From: Sphingopyxis sp. LK2115
Lineage (GTDB): Bacteria; Pseudomonadota; Alphaproteobacteria; Sphingomonadales; Sphingomonadaceae
Assembly: GCF_014595975.1 (NCBI RefSeq)
Contig: NZ_JABWGQ010000023.1
Coordinates: 1 to 64,000 of the forward strand
Length of the DNA stretch: 64,000 bases
Direction of reading: 5' to 3'
In this document: positions 36,190-44,204 of the stretch, one piece after another
Layout: each line of letters starts with the position of its first letter
How positions within the stretch are numbered: position 1 is the first letter of the stretch
The notes under the pieces: generated by a model
The model's input: only the letters and a program-made list of their open reading frames with translations
Told to the model about the DNA's origin: nothing
Databases searched by the model: none
Made by a program: the position numbers and the translations under genes

Positions 36190-38429
36190 TGTTCGAGGCG
36201 GTCCAGCGCCTGCCAGAACCCCGCGCCGTCATCCTTGTGGCCTTGCCATATCTCTGGAATAAAGCTGGCATCGGGTGCCGTTTCGCGCAGAACGTCGGCG
36301 ACCATGGCGAAATCGACGGTGCCGTCGCCGATCTGAAGGCCTTCGCCGTCGATACCCGCAGCGTCGACGATATGAATGTGGCGCGTATACGGTCCGACTT
36401 GCCGCAACAATTCCTGAAAACTGGTCTTGAGATGGGTTGCCGCCAGCGCCGAGTGCGATACGTCAAGGCAGACCCGATACCCATGTTTCGAGCAGAAGCC
36501 GACAATGTCCTCGGCCGACAGGAACAGGTTGTGATACCGTTGTCCGCCGAAATGCCACGGATAGGGCGGCATCGTCTGGGGAATGATTTCCACCCCTTCG
36601 CTGTCCAGCCGCGACAGCGCATCGGCGATACGGTCATACATCGCCGGCCGCTTGTCCGCGGTGATCGGACCGTCTGCGGAAAAGCCGCCTGCATTGATGA
36701 TGATCGGCGGACGACCGGATTTTGTGAAATAGGGTTTCAGCGCCCGCGTAATGTCGATCACGCGCTGCAGCTCATCCATCGATCGCTGGCGATAGGCCTG
36801 ATCCTCCGAACACAGATCCATGATATGGTCGCCGGCGAACAGTTCGGGGCTATGCACGACGAGTGCGACAGCGAATTGCTGGCCATCCAGAATCTTGCCG
36901 GGGTCAAGCTCCATATCCTTGTAGCTCAGATGAAACTCGACAAGGTCGAGATTGGTGGCGTCGACCAGCTTGCGCAGGTCGTGGTATCGCACGGGAACAC
37001 CGAAAGGACGATCGAACCGATATTCGCGCGCCTTGGCCACCGCATCCACCAGGTCGCTCTGGAAGAAAAAATCGCCCTCGATCATGTCGCGCTTCGCGGT
37101 TCGCCCGACCAGTTCGCCGCGGAAATATGGTTGCAACCCCTGCCCCGGACTGCGGATCTGGACATCCTCGTCGGCGATGATCTGACCGGCCCTGATCGGC
37201 CGCGCGGCGACCAGGCTCTTGGCCAGAACTTCGCGGTTCATCATTTCGCCCTGCGTGATGCCGCGCGCGCCGCCATATCCCATGGCTTCCTCGACCTCCC
37301 GGATGGCGCGCACCATCGCCGCGAATTCGTCGGGCAGCAGGCTGACCCGATGATCATTTCCTTCCATTCCCCGATCGACGGTGAAATGTTTCTCGATGAC
37401 CTTTGCCCCCATCGCCACGGCCGCGACGGGAACGGAATAGCCGCGCTCGTGCCCCGAATAGCCGACAACCCCGCCCGAAAGTTTCTGCAGCCTTTTGATA
37501 TAGGCCAGGTTGATATCCTTGAACGGCGCCGGATAGGTCGAGTTGCAGTGGAGCAGCACATAGGGGGCGGTGTGACGCTTCAACACGGCAATCGCGCTTT
37601 CGATCTCGCTCTGCGTCGACATGCCGGTCGAACAGATCAGCGTCTTTCCGGTCCGGGCCATGGCGCTCAACAACGGGTGGTTGGTCAAATCGGCCGACGC
37701 CAGCTTATAGGCCGGCATGCCATAACTCTCCAGCCGGGCCAGGCTCGCTTCGTCCCAGGGGGTGCACAGCGGCTGGATGCCCAGTTCCCGGCAATAGTCG
37801 AACACTTCCAACAATTCATCGACGGGCAGTTGAAAGCGCGACAGCAGGTCCAGCGTATATTGGGCGCCCAGGTCCGCGCTTGCGTCATCGGAATCGCCTT
37901 CGTTGCGGTAAAGGCTCGACATGTCACGCATCTGAAACTTCGCGCAGTCGGCCCCCGCCTCGACCGCAAGTTCGACCAGACGCTTCGCCAGTTCGATGCT
38001 GCCATTGTGATTATTGCCGATTTCGGCGATGATATAGGACGGGCTGTCCGGGCCGATTGACCGGTCGCCGATCCGGACAACCGGCCGACCCTTGAACGCG
38101 ACGGCGCGCAGATGATGCTGTCCATCGACGATGGGAACGAAGGTCACCCTTTCGGAAAACAGGTCGTTCACCTCATCATCGCTGGCTCCGTCGCGCGCCG
38201 CGACAAATTGTTTGTTCGCCACCATCGCCGCGCTGACGCTGAAATCGAACCGGCCGCCGTCGACGAGCCAGCGGCGCACGTCGCCGTCCGTCAATACCGC
38301 TTCGAGCTTTCCCGACGCCGAAACGCACAGCACGAACCCGCGCTGGTTGACGCTGATCTTGCGAAGAGCCGATACAATATCTTCTTCGGCAAAGACGATC
38401 AGCGGCGCAATATTCCGTTCGATAATCAC
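36180..38429 (-). CDS. Trifunctional CBS - NeuB/SAF - xylose-isomerase-like barrel protein
   Basis: This 749-aa protein has three modules. Residues about 1-118 form a CBS pair with TDGDVRR (47-53). About 120-465 is a complete NeuB-type synthase (IAEIGNNHNG 134-143, EKHFT 346-350) with a SAF domain (RPIRAGQ, 410-416). About 472-749 is an AP-endonuclease-2/xylose-isomerase-like barrel with metal-ligand-type segments VEFHLS, CLDVSHS, HIHIVDA and PEIWQGH. The synthase makes a nonulosonic acid from PEP. The barrel may isomerise or epimerise its six-carbon substrate, which is inference. The start is GTG, overlapping the second cytidylyltransferase stop (GTGA). The upstream in-frame extension overlaps that gene. 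Confidence 0.9.
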   Translation of the reverse strand: MIIERNIAPLIVFAEEDIVSALRKISVNQRGFVLCVSASGKLEAVLTDGDVRRWLVDGGRFDFSVSAAMVANKQFVAARDGASDDEVNDLFSERVTFVPIVDGQHHLRAVAFKGRPVVRIGDRSIGPDSPSYIIAEIGNNHNGSIELAKRLVELAVEAGADCAKFQMRDMSSLYRNEGDSDDASADLGAQYTLDLLSRFQLPVDELLEVFDYCRELGIQPLCTPWDEASLARLESYGMPAYKLASADLTNHPLLSAMARTGKTLICSTGMSTQSEIESAIAVLKRHTAPYVLLHCNSTYPAPFKDINLAYIKRLQKLSGGVVGYSGHERGYSVPVAAVAMGAKVIEKHFTVDRGMEGNDHRVSLLPDEFAAMVRAIREVEEAMGYGGARGITQGEMMNREVLAKSLVAARPIRAGQIIADEDVQIRSPGQGLQPYFRGELVGRTAKRDMIEGDFFFQSDLVDAVAKAREYRFDRPFGVPVRYHDLRKLVDATNLDLVEFHLSYKDMELDPGKILDGQQFAVALVVHSPELFAGDHIMDLCSEDQAYRQRSMDELQRVIDITRALKPYFTKSGRPPIIINAGGFSADGPITADKRPAMYDRIADALSRLDSEGVEIIPQTMPPYPWHFGGQRYHNLFLSAEDIVGFCSKHGYRVCLDVSHSALAATHLKTSFQELLRQVGPYTRHIHIVDAAGIDGEGLQIGDGTVDFAMVADVLRETAPDASFIPEIWQGHKDDGAGFWQALDRLEQWF

Positions 38430-39112
38430 TTGGAGAGTTCCTGTTTCATCAGCGCTTCGACGATCTCGAAGTCGATTTCGGAGTCGATTTCCCAGCCTTC
38501 GCATTCGCGCATGCGGTAGAGGGCGATGCGCCCCGCCAGGCGATTGCGTTTTTCCAGGAGAATGTCCCTTTTTGTCAAATATAAGGAGCCCGTTTCGCGA
38601 TAATGACGATCTGTTTCGGCAATATCCTGGCGTCGCGGGCGATTGGTATAGTCATAGGATGCGCGGACCGGATCCGTCTGCCAGAAAAAGGCGTGGCTTT
38701 CGACGACGCCAAGCAGACTGTCGGCATTATCCGCCGCAAAGGCACCGAGCGCCCCGTCGATCGTTCCCGGCAAACGAAGCGGCGACGTCGGTTGCAGCAG
38801 CAGGATCGTTTCGTACCGCTTCCCCCCCATCGCCTCCATCCGTTCAACCGCATGCAGCATGACGGGTTCGGTCGGGGCCGTGTCGGTCGCCAGTTCGGCG
38901 GGACGCAGAAATGGCACGTCGGCGCCAAAGGACCGCGCAACATCGGCTATGTCCTCGGCGTCGGTCGACACAAGCACGTCGGACACACCCTTCGCCGCCA
39001 GCGCCTGCTCGATGCTCCAGGCAATCAGCGGCTTTCCGGCCAGCGGCCGCAGATTCTTTCCGGGGACACCCTTGGAACCGCCGCGGGCCGGAATGATCGC
39101 CAGAACCGACAT
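38426..39112 (-). CDS. neuA: Acylneuraminate (nonulosonate) cytidylyltransferase, second copy
   Basis: This 228-aa protein has the signature IIPARGGSKGVPGKNLRP at its N-terminus, LLQPTSPLR in the middle and EIDSEIDFEIVEAL near the end, as in CMP-sialate and CMP-legionaminate synthetases. It is directly coupled to the trifunctional synthase (GTGA) and to the unknown gene before it (TGATG). It therefore most likely activates the product of that synthase. The acceptor pocket region differs visibly from the copy at 34499-35191. Confidence 0.92.
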   Translation of the reverse strand: MSVLAIIPARGGSKGVPGKNLRPLAGKPLIAWSIEQALAAKGVSDVLVSTDAEDIADVARSFGADVPFLRPAELATDTAPTEPVMLHAVERMEAMGGKRYETILLLQPTSPLRLPGTIDGALGAFAADNADSLLGVVESHAFFWQTDPVRASYDYTNRPRRQDIAETDRHYRETGSLYLTKRDILLEKRNRLAGRIALYRMRECEGWEIDSEIDFEIVEALMKQELSK

Positions 39113-40404
39113 CAGTTTCCGGGGGCGGCGGCCGGGGCCGGTTCGCGCGACAATGAGAAGGAGTCGAGCAACGCCGCGGCCGAGTCAAGTTCGGCCCCGA
39201 CACCCAGAATGAGCCACTGGTAACTGCATCCCGTCGTCGGCACGCGATAATCGAAACGCAGCCTGCCCTGCCGCAATGGCAGGCTGAGCGACGCACCCTG
39301 GCTTTCCTGTTTGCCCTGAAGACACAGCATATTGAACGTCAATCGCCCTTCGGCCGATTCGACGTCACGCACACGCAGGGCGAAGCGGTAGTTGCCGGGA
39401 GGCGACCGCATCAGAATCCGCGCGACCTCTCCCTGACGCCCCGGGCTTGCAAATATATCCGCTTCGCGTTCGGACAGTTCGCGGCCACCGGCGTCATAAT
39501 TATCGGTCAACTGCCAATCAATCGGTCTGAAGGCACCCCGGCCGATGTGCGCTACGGCCTGACGGGCGGGCGAATAGACATCATAGACCTCGAAAGCGGC
39601 GCGATATTCGCGCGCGCCGACGAGGATGTCGATCAACTGCTGCCCATAGCCTGGCGCGCGCGCCGTCGAACGCGCCGGGATCGCCGAAACGATGTCGGCA
39701 ACACGCGGCGCAAAGGCCGGATTGTCGATACCGTAGCGAACAAGACGTTCGATCCACAGGGGATTTCTCGCCACACGACGCTTGATCTGCGCGCGTGCCT
39801 GGGGATCGCTCGACGCTTGCAGGATGATCGGCAGGACAAGATCGTCGGCTTTCACGGAAACGGTGAGCGCACGATCGAGATCGGCCAGTCCGGCGTCCGG
39901 TCTATTGTCGAGAAACTTCATCTCGGCCGACTGCACACCGGCCAGCACGTCGCGGCGCGACACCTGCAAGGCAAGGTCGAGCAGGCGTTTCCGCTTTATT
40001 TCGTCCTTTTCCAGAAACGCCAGCTGGCGGAGCGCTGCGCTGTTGAGTGCCGATTGCGACAGCCCGTCGAGCGCAAGTTTTCGTATCGGCGCCGCTTTTT
40101 CCGCAGGCAAGGATGGCCCGACGCGACTCAGCAGCGCGGTCATCCGCGCGGCCAGTTCGGCGTCGCGCCCTCCTGCCTCGCGAAACTTTTCCTGGGCCAC
40201 GGCCACCATCAGCTTGTCGGCGACATCGGTCGGAGCCGTGCTGTGCCATGGCACGATGGCCATTGTGACGAATGGCTGCTGGCCCGAAAAGATGATCGCG
40301 AACGAGAAGGCCGCTGCATAAAGGGCAAGCACCCCGCCCGCCGCCAGCACGAGCAGCCGGCCCACGCCAAGCGATCTCAACGAAACAGCGCGCAGTCCGG
40401 CCAT
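39112..40404 (-). CDS. Membrane-anchored protein of unknown function in the wzc operon
   Basis: I do not recognise this 430-aa protein. One membrane segment lies near the N-terminus (about residues 14-38). A long Ala- and Leu-rich helical part (about 60-280) looks like repeated helical hairpins, and a C-terminal beta-rich domain (about 300-425) resembles a carbohydrate-binding jelly roll in pattern (YRFALRVRD, LRFDYRVPTTGC). It is probably periplasmic. The ATG at 40404 is 5 bp after the wzc stop with AAGG upstream, and its stop overlaps the next start (TGATG). Position suggests a role in polymer assembly or export. Confidence 0.72.
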   Translation of the reverse strand: MAGLRAVSLRSLGVGRLLVLAAGGVLALYAAAFSFAIIFSGQQPFVTMAIVPWHSTAPTDVADKLMVAVAQEKFREAGGRDAELAARMTALLSRVGPSLPAEKAAPIRKLALDGLSQSALNSAALRQLAFLEKDEIKRKRLLDLALQVSRRDVLAGVQSAEMKFLDNRPDAGLADLDRALTVSVKADDLVLPIILQASSDPQARAQIKRRVARNPLWIERLVRYGIDNPAFAPRVADIVSAIPARSTARAPGYGQQLIDILVGAREYRAAFEVYDVYSPARQAVAHIGRGAFRPIDWQLTDNYDAGGRELSEREADIFASPGRQGEVARILMRSPPGNYRFALRVRDVESAEGRLTFNMLCLQGKQESQGASLSLPLRQGRLRFDYRVPTTGCSYQWLILGVGAELDSAAALLDSFSLSREPAPAAAPGN

Positions 40405-40408
40405 CGGG

Positions 40409-42625
40409 TCAGCCCTTGGCCGGTTCGGCGTCGGCGCCCCGGCTCGCATACTCATAGGAATAGGCATAGCCATAGCCATATTCCGAATCGCGCTTGTCGA
40501 GCTTGGTCAAGATGACACCGATAAGCGGCGCGCCCGCCGAGCGCAGTCGCGATAGCGCCGAGTTGATGCCGCGAAGCGGAACGCGGCCCGCTTCGATCAC
40601 AACCACCACCGCTTCCACCGTCCGGCTGAGCAGCGGCGCATCGGCCAGTCCGATGATCGGCGCCGAATCGACGATGACATGGTCATAATGTTTCTCAAGC
40701 GTGCGCACGAAGTCGGCCATCCGATCGCCGCTCAGCAGCTCCGCCGCACTCGGCACCGATGGCCCCGCGGGAATGAAGTCGAAGTTCGGCATCACTTCCC
40801 TGATGAGCGGACGATAATCATCCTCACCCGCAAGATAGTTGCTGACACCCCGATCGCGCTTCACCCCGATATGTTTGTGCAGCGACGGTTTGCGCATGTC
40901 CACGTCGATCAGGATTACCTTCTTGCCGATCCGCGCGAGCACGGTGGCGAGCGACAACGACGATATGCTCTTGCCCTCCGCCGGCTGCGAACTGACGACC
41001 ATCAGCGACCGCGGGATACCGTGCGAGGTCGAGAAGGCGAGGCTCGACTTGATCGCGAAATAGGCTTCCGACACGTTCGATTTCGGATCGCGGATCGCTT
41101 CGGTGATCGCCACATCCTCTTCGATCTTGGGCACGCTGCCCAGCAGCGGCAGTCCCAACTGGTCGGGGATCCGCGACGGGTCGCTGACACCTTCCTGCGA
41201 CTGTTCCAGGATGAACACCAGCACAAGTGCCGCAATCGATCCCAGCACCAGCGCGATGAACAGGTTGACGAACAATTTTGGCGACGACGGCAGACGCGGC
41301 GGTTCGGCGCGGTCGATGACGGCGATATTGTTCGCCGAAACGCCCGCCACGCCGATTTCCTTATAGCGTTGCAGCAACGCGTCATAAAGCTGCCGGTTGG
41401 TGTCGGCCTCGCGCTGATAGATGTTGTATTGGATGGCGTCGCGGCGCTGATCGAGCACCTGACTCGACAATGCGGCCACGCGCGCTTTCAGATTTTCCTC
41501 GCGTTCCACGGCTGCGTGATAATCCTCGCGGGCCTCACGCGCGATGCGCTGTTCCTCGCGCGCGATCGACTGGTCCAGCTCGTCGATGCGGCGCTGCAAC
41601 GCCAAGGCCACGGGATAGCCGGGATCGAACTGTTGCATCAGTTGCGCATATTCGGCGGCATCCTTCGCACGCTGTTCGCGCAGTCGCGAAAGCGTGTCGT
41701 TGGTCCGCACCGCGCCGACCGCCCGGGTTCGCGATTCCATAAGGACACGATCGGCCGTCGCCTTCACCAATTCGCTGTTCAGCGAACTCAGGCTGTCGGC
41801 CGCCAGCGTCCGTTCGCGAATCTGCGCCGTTCCGTTTCCGCCACCATTTTCGTTGCTCCCGATCGTGACGATGTTGCGGCTCGACGCAAAATCGACCAGC
41901 GCACGCTCCGAATCTTCGACCCGCTGCCGCAGTTCGGCAAGGCGGCGCTCAAGGAAACTGCGCGCCTCGGCCGTCGAATCGAACTTTCTGGCGATGCTTT
42001 GCGCGATGAACTCATTGGCCCAGGCGTTGGCGATCTGCGCGGATATTTCCGGATCATAGGACGAATAGCTGACGTCGACGAGCGCCGACCCCCTGGTCGG
42101 GCTGATCACAACATTCTCAAGCAGCGTATCGACGGTAATGCGCAACCGTTCGCTCGATCCGCGCGACGGCCGGGCCGCCCCGGCCTCGGCGCCCGGAATA
42201 TCGGACATGTCGATGCCATGCGCGGCCCAGAAATTCTCGTTCGTTTCAAGACGCAGACGCTTGGCAACACGCTCGGCCAGCGAACGCGCTTCCATCAGCG
42301 AATATTGCGTCTGATAAAACTCAAGATTGCGGCCCGTCGCTTCGGAATCGACGCCGGCAACATTCGTGATATTCTTCTGTTCGCGGCTGATTTCTATCTC
42401 GGTCGTCGCCGTATAGACGGGGCGCATCAGCAGCGTCACGACGAGCGCGAGAATCAGCGCGCTGCAAATCGTCGACGCGATCCACCATTTCCGCCGTTTG
42501 AAAATATGCAGATATTCGATGACGATCGGCTTGAGAGAGCCTTGCGGCTGACCAGCGACCGGCTCATCACCGGCAAGGGTTGCCAGCGGTCGCGGCGAAG
42601 GACGCGAAGTTTCGATATGGTTCAT
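40409..42625 (-). CDS. wzc: Polysaccharide co-polymerase with tyrosine autokinase domain
   Basis: This 738-aa inner-membrane protein controls chain length and export of the polymer. It has an N-terminal Wzz domain with two membrane segments (about residues 48-68 and 443-463), a long periplasmic coiled-coil region between, and a cytoplasmic BY-kinase domain. That domain has Walker A (SSQPAEGKSISS), Walker A' (ILIDVDMRKP) and Walker B (VIVDSAPI). The C-terminus carries a Tyr cluster (EYGYGYAYSYEY), the autophosphorylation tail. No Wzb-type low-molecular-weight phosphatase gene is present nearby. Confidence 0.95.
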   Translation of the reverse strand: MNHIETSRPSPRPLATLAGDEPVAGQPQGSLKPIVIEYLHIFKRRKWWIASTICSALILALVVTLLMRPVYTATTEIEISREQKNITNVAGVDSEATGRNLEFYQTQYSLMEARSLAERVAKRLRLETNENFWAAHGIDMSDIPGAEAGAARPSRGSSERLRITVDTLLENVVISPTRGSALVDVSYSSYDPEISAQIANAWANEFIAQSIARKFDSTAEARSFLERRLAELRQRVEDSERALVDFASSRNIVTIGSNENGGGNGTAQIRERTLAADSLSSLNSELVKATADRVLMESRTRAVGAVRTNDTLSRLREQRAKDAAEYAQLMQQFDPGYPVALALQRRIDELDQSIAREEQRIAREAREDYHAAVEREENLKARVAALSSQVLDQRRDAIQYNIYQREADTNRQLYDALLQRYKEIGVAGVSANNIAVIDRAEPPRLPSSPKLFVNLFIALVLGSIAALVLVFILEQSQEGVSDPSRIPDQLGLPLLGSVPKIEEDVAITEAIRDPKSNVSEAYFAIKSSLAFSTSHGIPRSLMVVSSQPAEGKSISSLSLATVLARIGKKVILIDVDMRKPSLHKHIGVKRDRGVSNYLAGEDDYRPLIREVMPNFDFIPAGPSVPSAAELLSGDRMADFVRTLEKHYDHVIVDSAPIIGLADAPLLSRTVEAVVVVIEAGRVPLRGINSALSRLRSAGAPLIGVILTKLDKRDSEYGYGYAYSYEYASRGADAEPAKG

Positions 42626-42811
42626 AATACCCGATCTGCATGAAACGAAGGAAATGAAACGCGCCCCGCATCACGCCATCGGGCGGTCGTTCGGCACCCT
42701 GTATGCGGACCCGCTCGTCGCGTGGGCCGGACCGCGATTAACAGTCGTTCTTTTGATTGCCAACGAAAAGACTGTGCCGCGGGGGCGACACCGGACGGAT
42801 CGGCCATTGCA

Positions 42812-44200
42812 TCAAGTCCCTTCATTCAGCGACCGATCGGCGCCGGCGCGGCCCGCGGTCCACACCAGCGCAAGCGCGAAAATCGCCGCCATCAGCGGCG
42901 TCCGCAGCGGATAATCATAGATGCTCGCCAGAAACAGCAGCAGCAGGATGACCGCGCCGAGCCGCCGGAACATCCGCGAGCCTTCCGTGCGATCCTCGGC
43001 CGACCCGCGAAAATAGTTGCGCACGACAACGGCCAGGCTCACGACCAGAAGCAGGACAAATGGCAAACCGCCGGTCAGAAAAAGTTCCACGAAGTCATTG
43101 TGGGCATGGTTCATATATTGCGGCCGCAACATGAAATCGGGTTCGACAATGCGATACGCCTCGACGAACGTTCCCATGCCCGTTCCGAACGGCAGATTTT
43201 CAAACGCAAGTCTGACCGCCGCGGGCCAGGTGTTGAAGCGGAGCGACGTTTCCGTGCCGACACCGGACGCAAACAGCCGATCGAAGGAATTGGACGCGGT
43301 CATCTGGACGGTCAGGATGGCAACGGCGACGAGCGCGACGAAAGCGAGCGCCGTTTTCCACGTCGCGTTCCGGCCGCCGCTTCCCGCGATCCGGAACGGA
43401 GAGACTTTCAGAACGAACAGCACGGACGCCAGACCGACCAGACCGACCAGAATCCCCGCTCGCGACTGGGAAACCAGCAGGGACGGCAGAAGCAGCGCCG
43501 CAAAGGAAAGCCCGCCCCATTGCAACGCGCCCGCACGCTCCTCGGCCATCCGCGTGGCCAGCACGACGAGCGCGGCTGTCAGGGGAAAACCCATCGCCAG
43601 CGCGACCGCGTGGTGATTGCGGTTGGCGAACAGGCCAACCGCCGACCCGTCATTGGTGATCCGATACAGATAGAAAGCATTGCCTTCGCCGCCGATGATC
43701 TGAAGAAGACCCAACAGGGTGGACGCAAACAGGCCCGCCAGAAGCAGCAGTGCGATACGGAACTGACGTTCGCGCTCGATTGTCAGCGCGAGCAAAAGAA
43801 CCGCGAGCGGCAGCGCCAGCGCCATCAGCGCGTTGACGGTGCGATAGGGAACCAGACTGATCGGTCGCCATAGGTCGGCCATCCCCGCCGCGCGGTCGAT
43901 TTCGACCACAAGGTCGCGCCCGGGCAGCGCTTGCCAGATTGCAGGAGGAAGCGGCACCAGCTGAAGGGCAACGAGCAACACCGACGCGAAAGCACATGCA
44001 AGCAACGCCTTGTTCCGTTGCCACACGTCGCCGGGCAGCAGGCAAAGGGCGACCGCGAGCGCCAGAACCGAAATCGGGCGCAGAACGACCAGCGAGGCGA
44101 CGTCGTCGCGCCCGCTGCCGCCGAGCAGCAGCGCCATCAGCAGGACAGCGGCAAGCACCAGTTCAGACGCCGAACTCGAACGAAAGATATTCTTTTTCAT
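42812..44200 (-). CDS. O-antigen ligase/polymerase family protein (Wzy_C)
   Basis: This 462-aa inner-membrane protein has about twelve hydrophobic segments and the family's periplasmic loop, including SQSRAG, a GTGMGTF turn and HAHNDFVELFLTGG. These fit the O-antigen ligase/WaaL-Wzy family. It sits between the dehydratase gene and wzc, so polymerisation of the exported unit is the likeliest job. Whether it or the protein at 23306-24703 is the true polymerase cannot be told; one of them could be a ligase. A 186-bp gap before wzc may hold a promoter. Confidence 0.82.
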   Translation of the reverse strand: MKKNIFRSSSASELVLAAVLLMALLLGGSGRDDVASLVVLRPISVLALAVALCLLPGDVWQRNKALLACAFASVLLVALQLVPLPPAIWQALPGRDLVVEIDRAAGMADLWRPISLVPYRTVNALMALALPLAVLLLALTIERERQFRIALLLLAGLFASTLLGLLQIIGGEGNAFYLYRITNDGSAVGLFANRNHHAVALAMGFPLTAALVVLATRMAEERAGALQWGGLSFAALLLPSLLVSQSRAGILVGLVGLASVLFVLKVSPFRIAGSGGRNATWKTALAFVALVAVAILTVQMTASNSFDRLFASGVGTETSLRFNTWPAAVRLAFENLPFGTGMGTFVEAYRIVEPDFMLRPQYMNHAHNDFVELFLTGGLPFVLLLVVSLAVVVRNYFRGSAEDRTEGSRMFRRLGAVILLLLFLASIYDYPLRTPLMAAIFALALVWTAGRAGADRSLNEGT

Positions 44201-44204
44201 CTGG

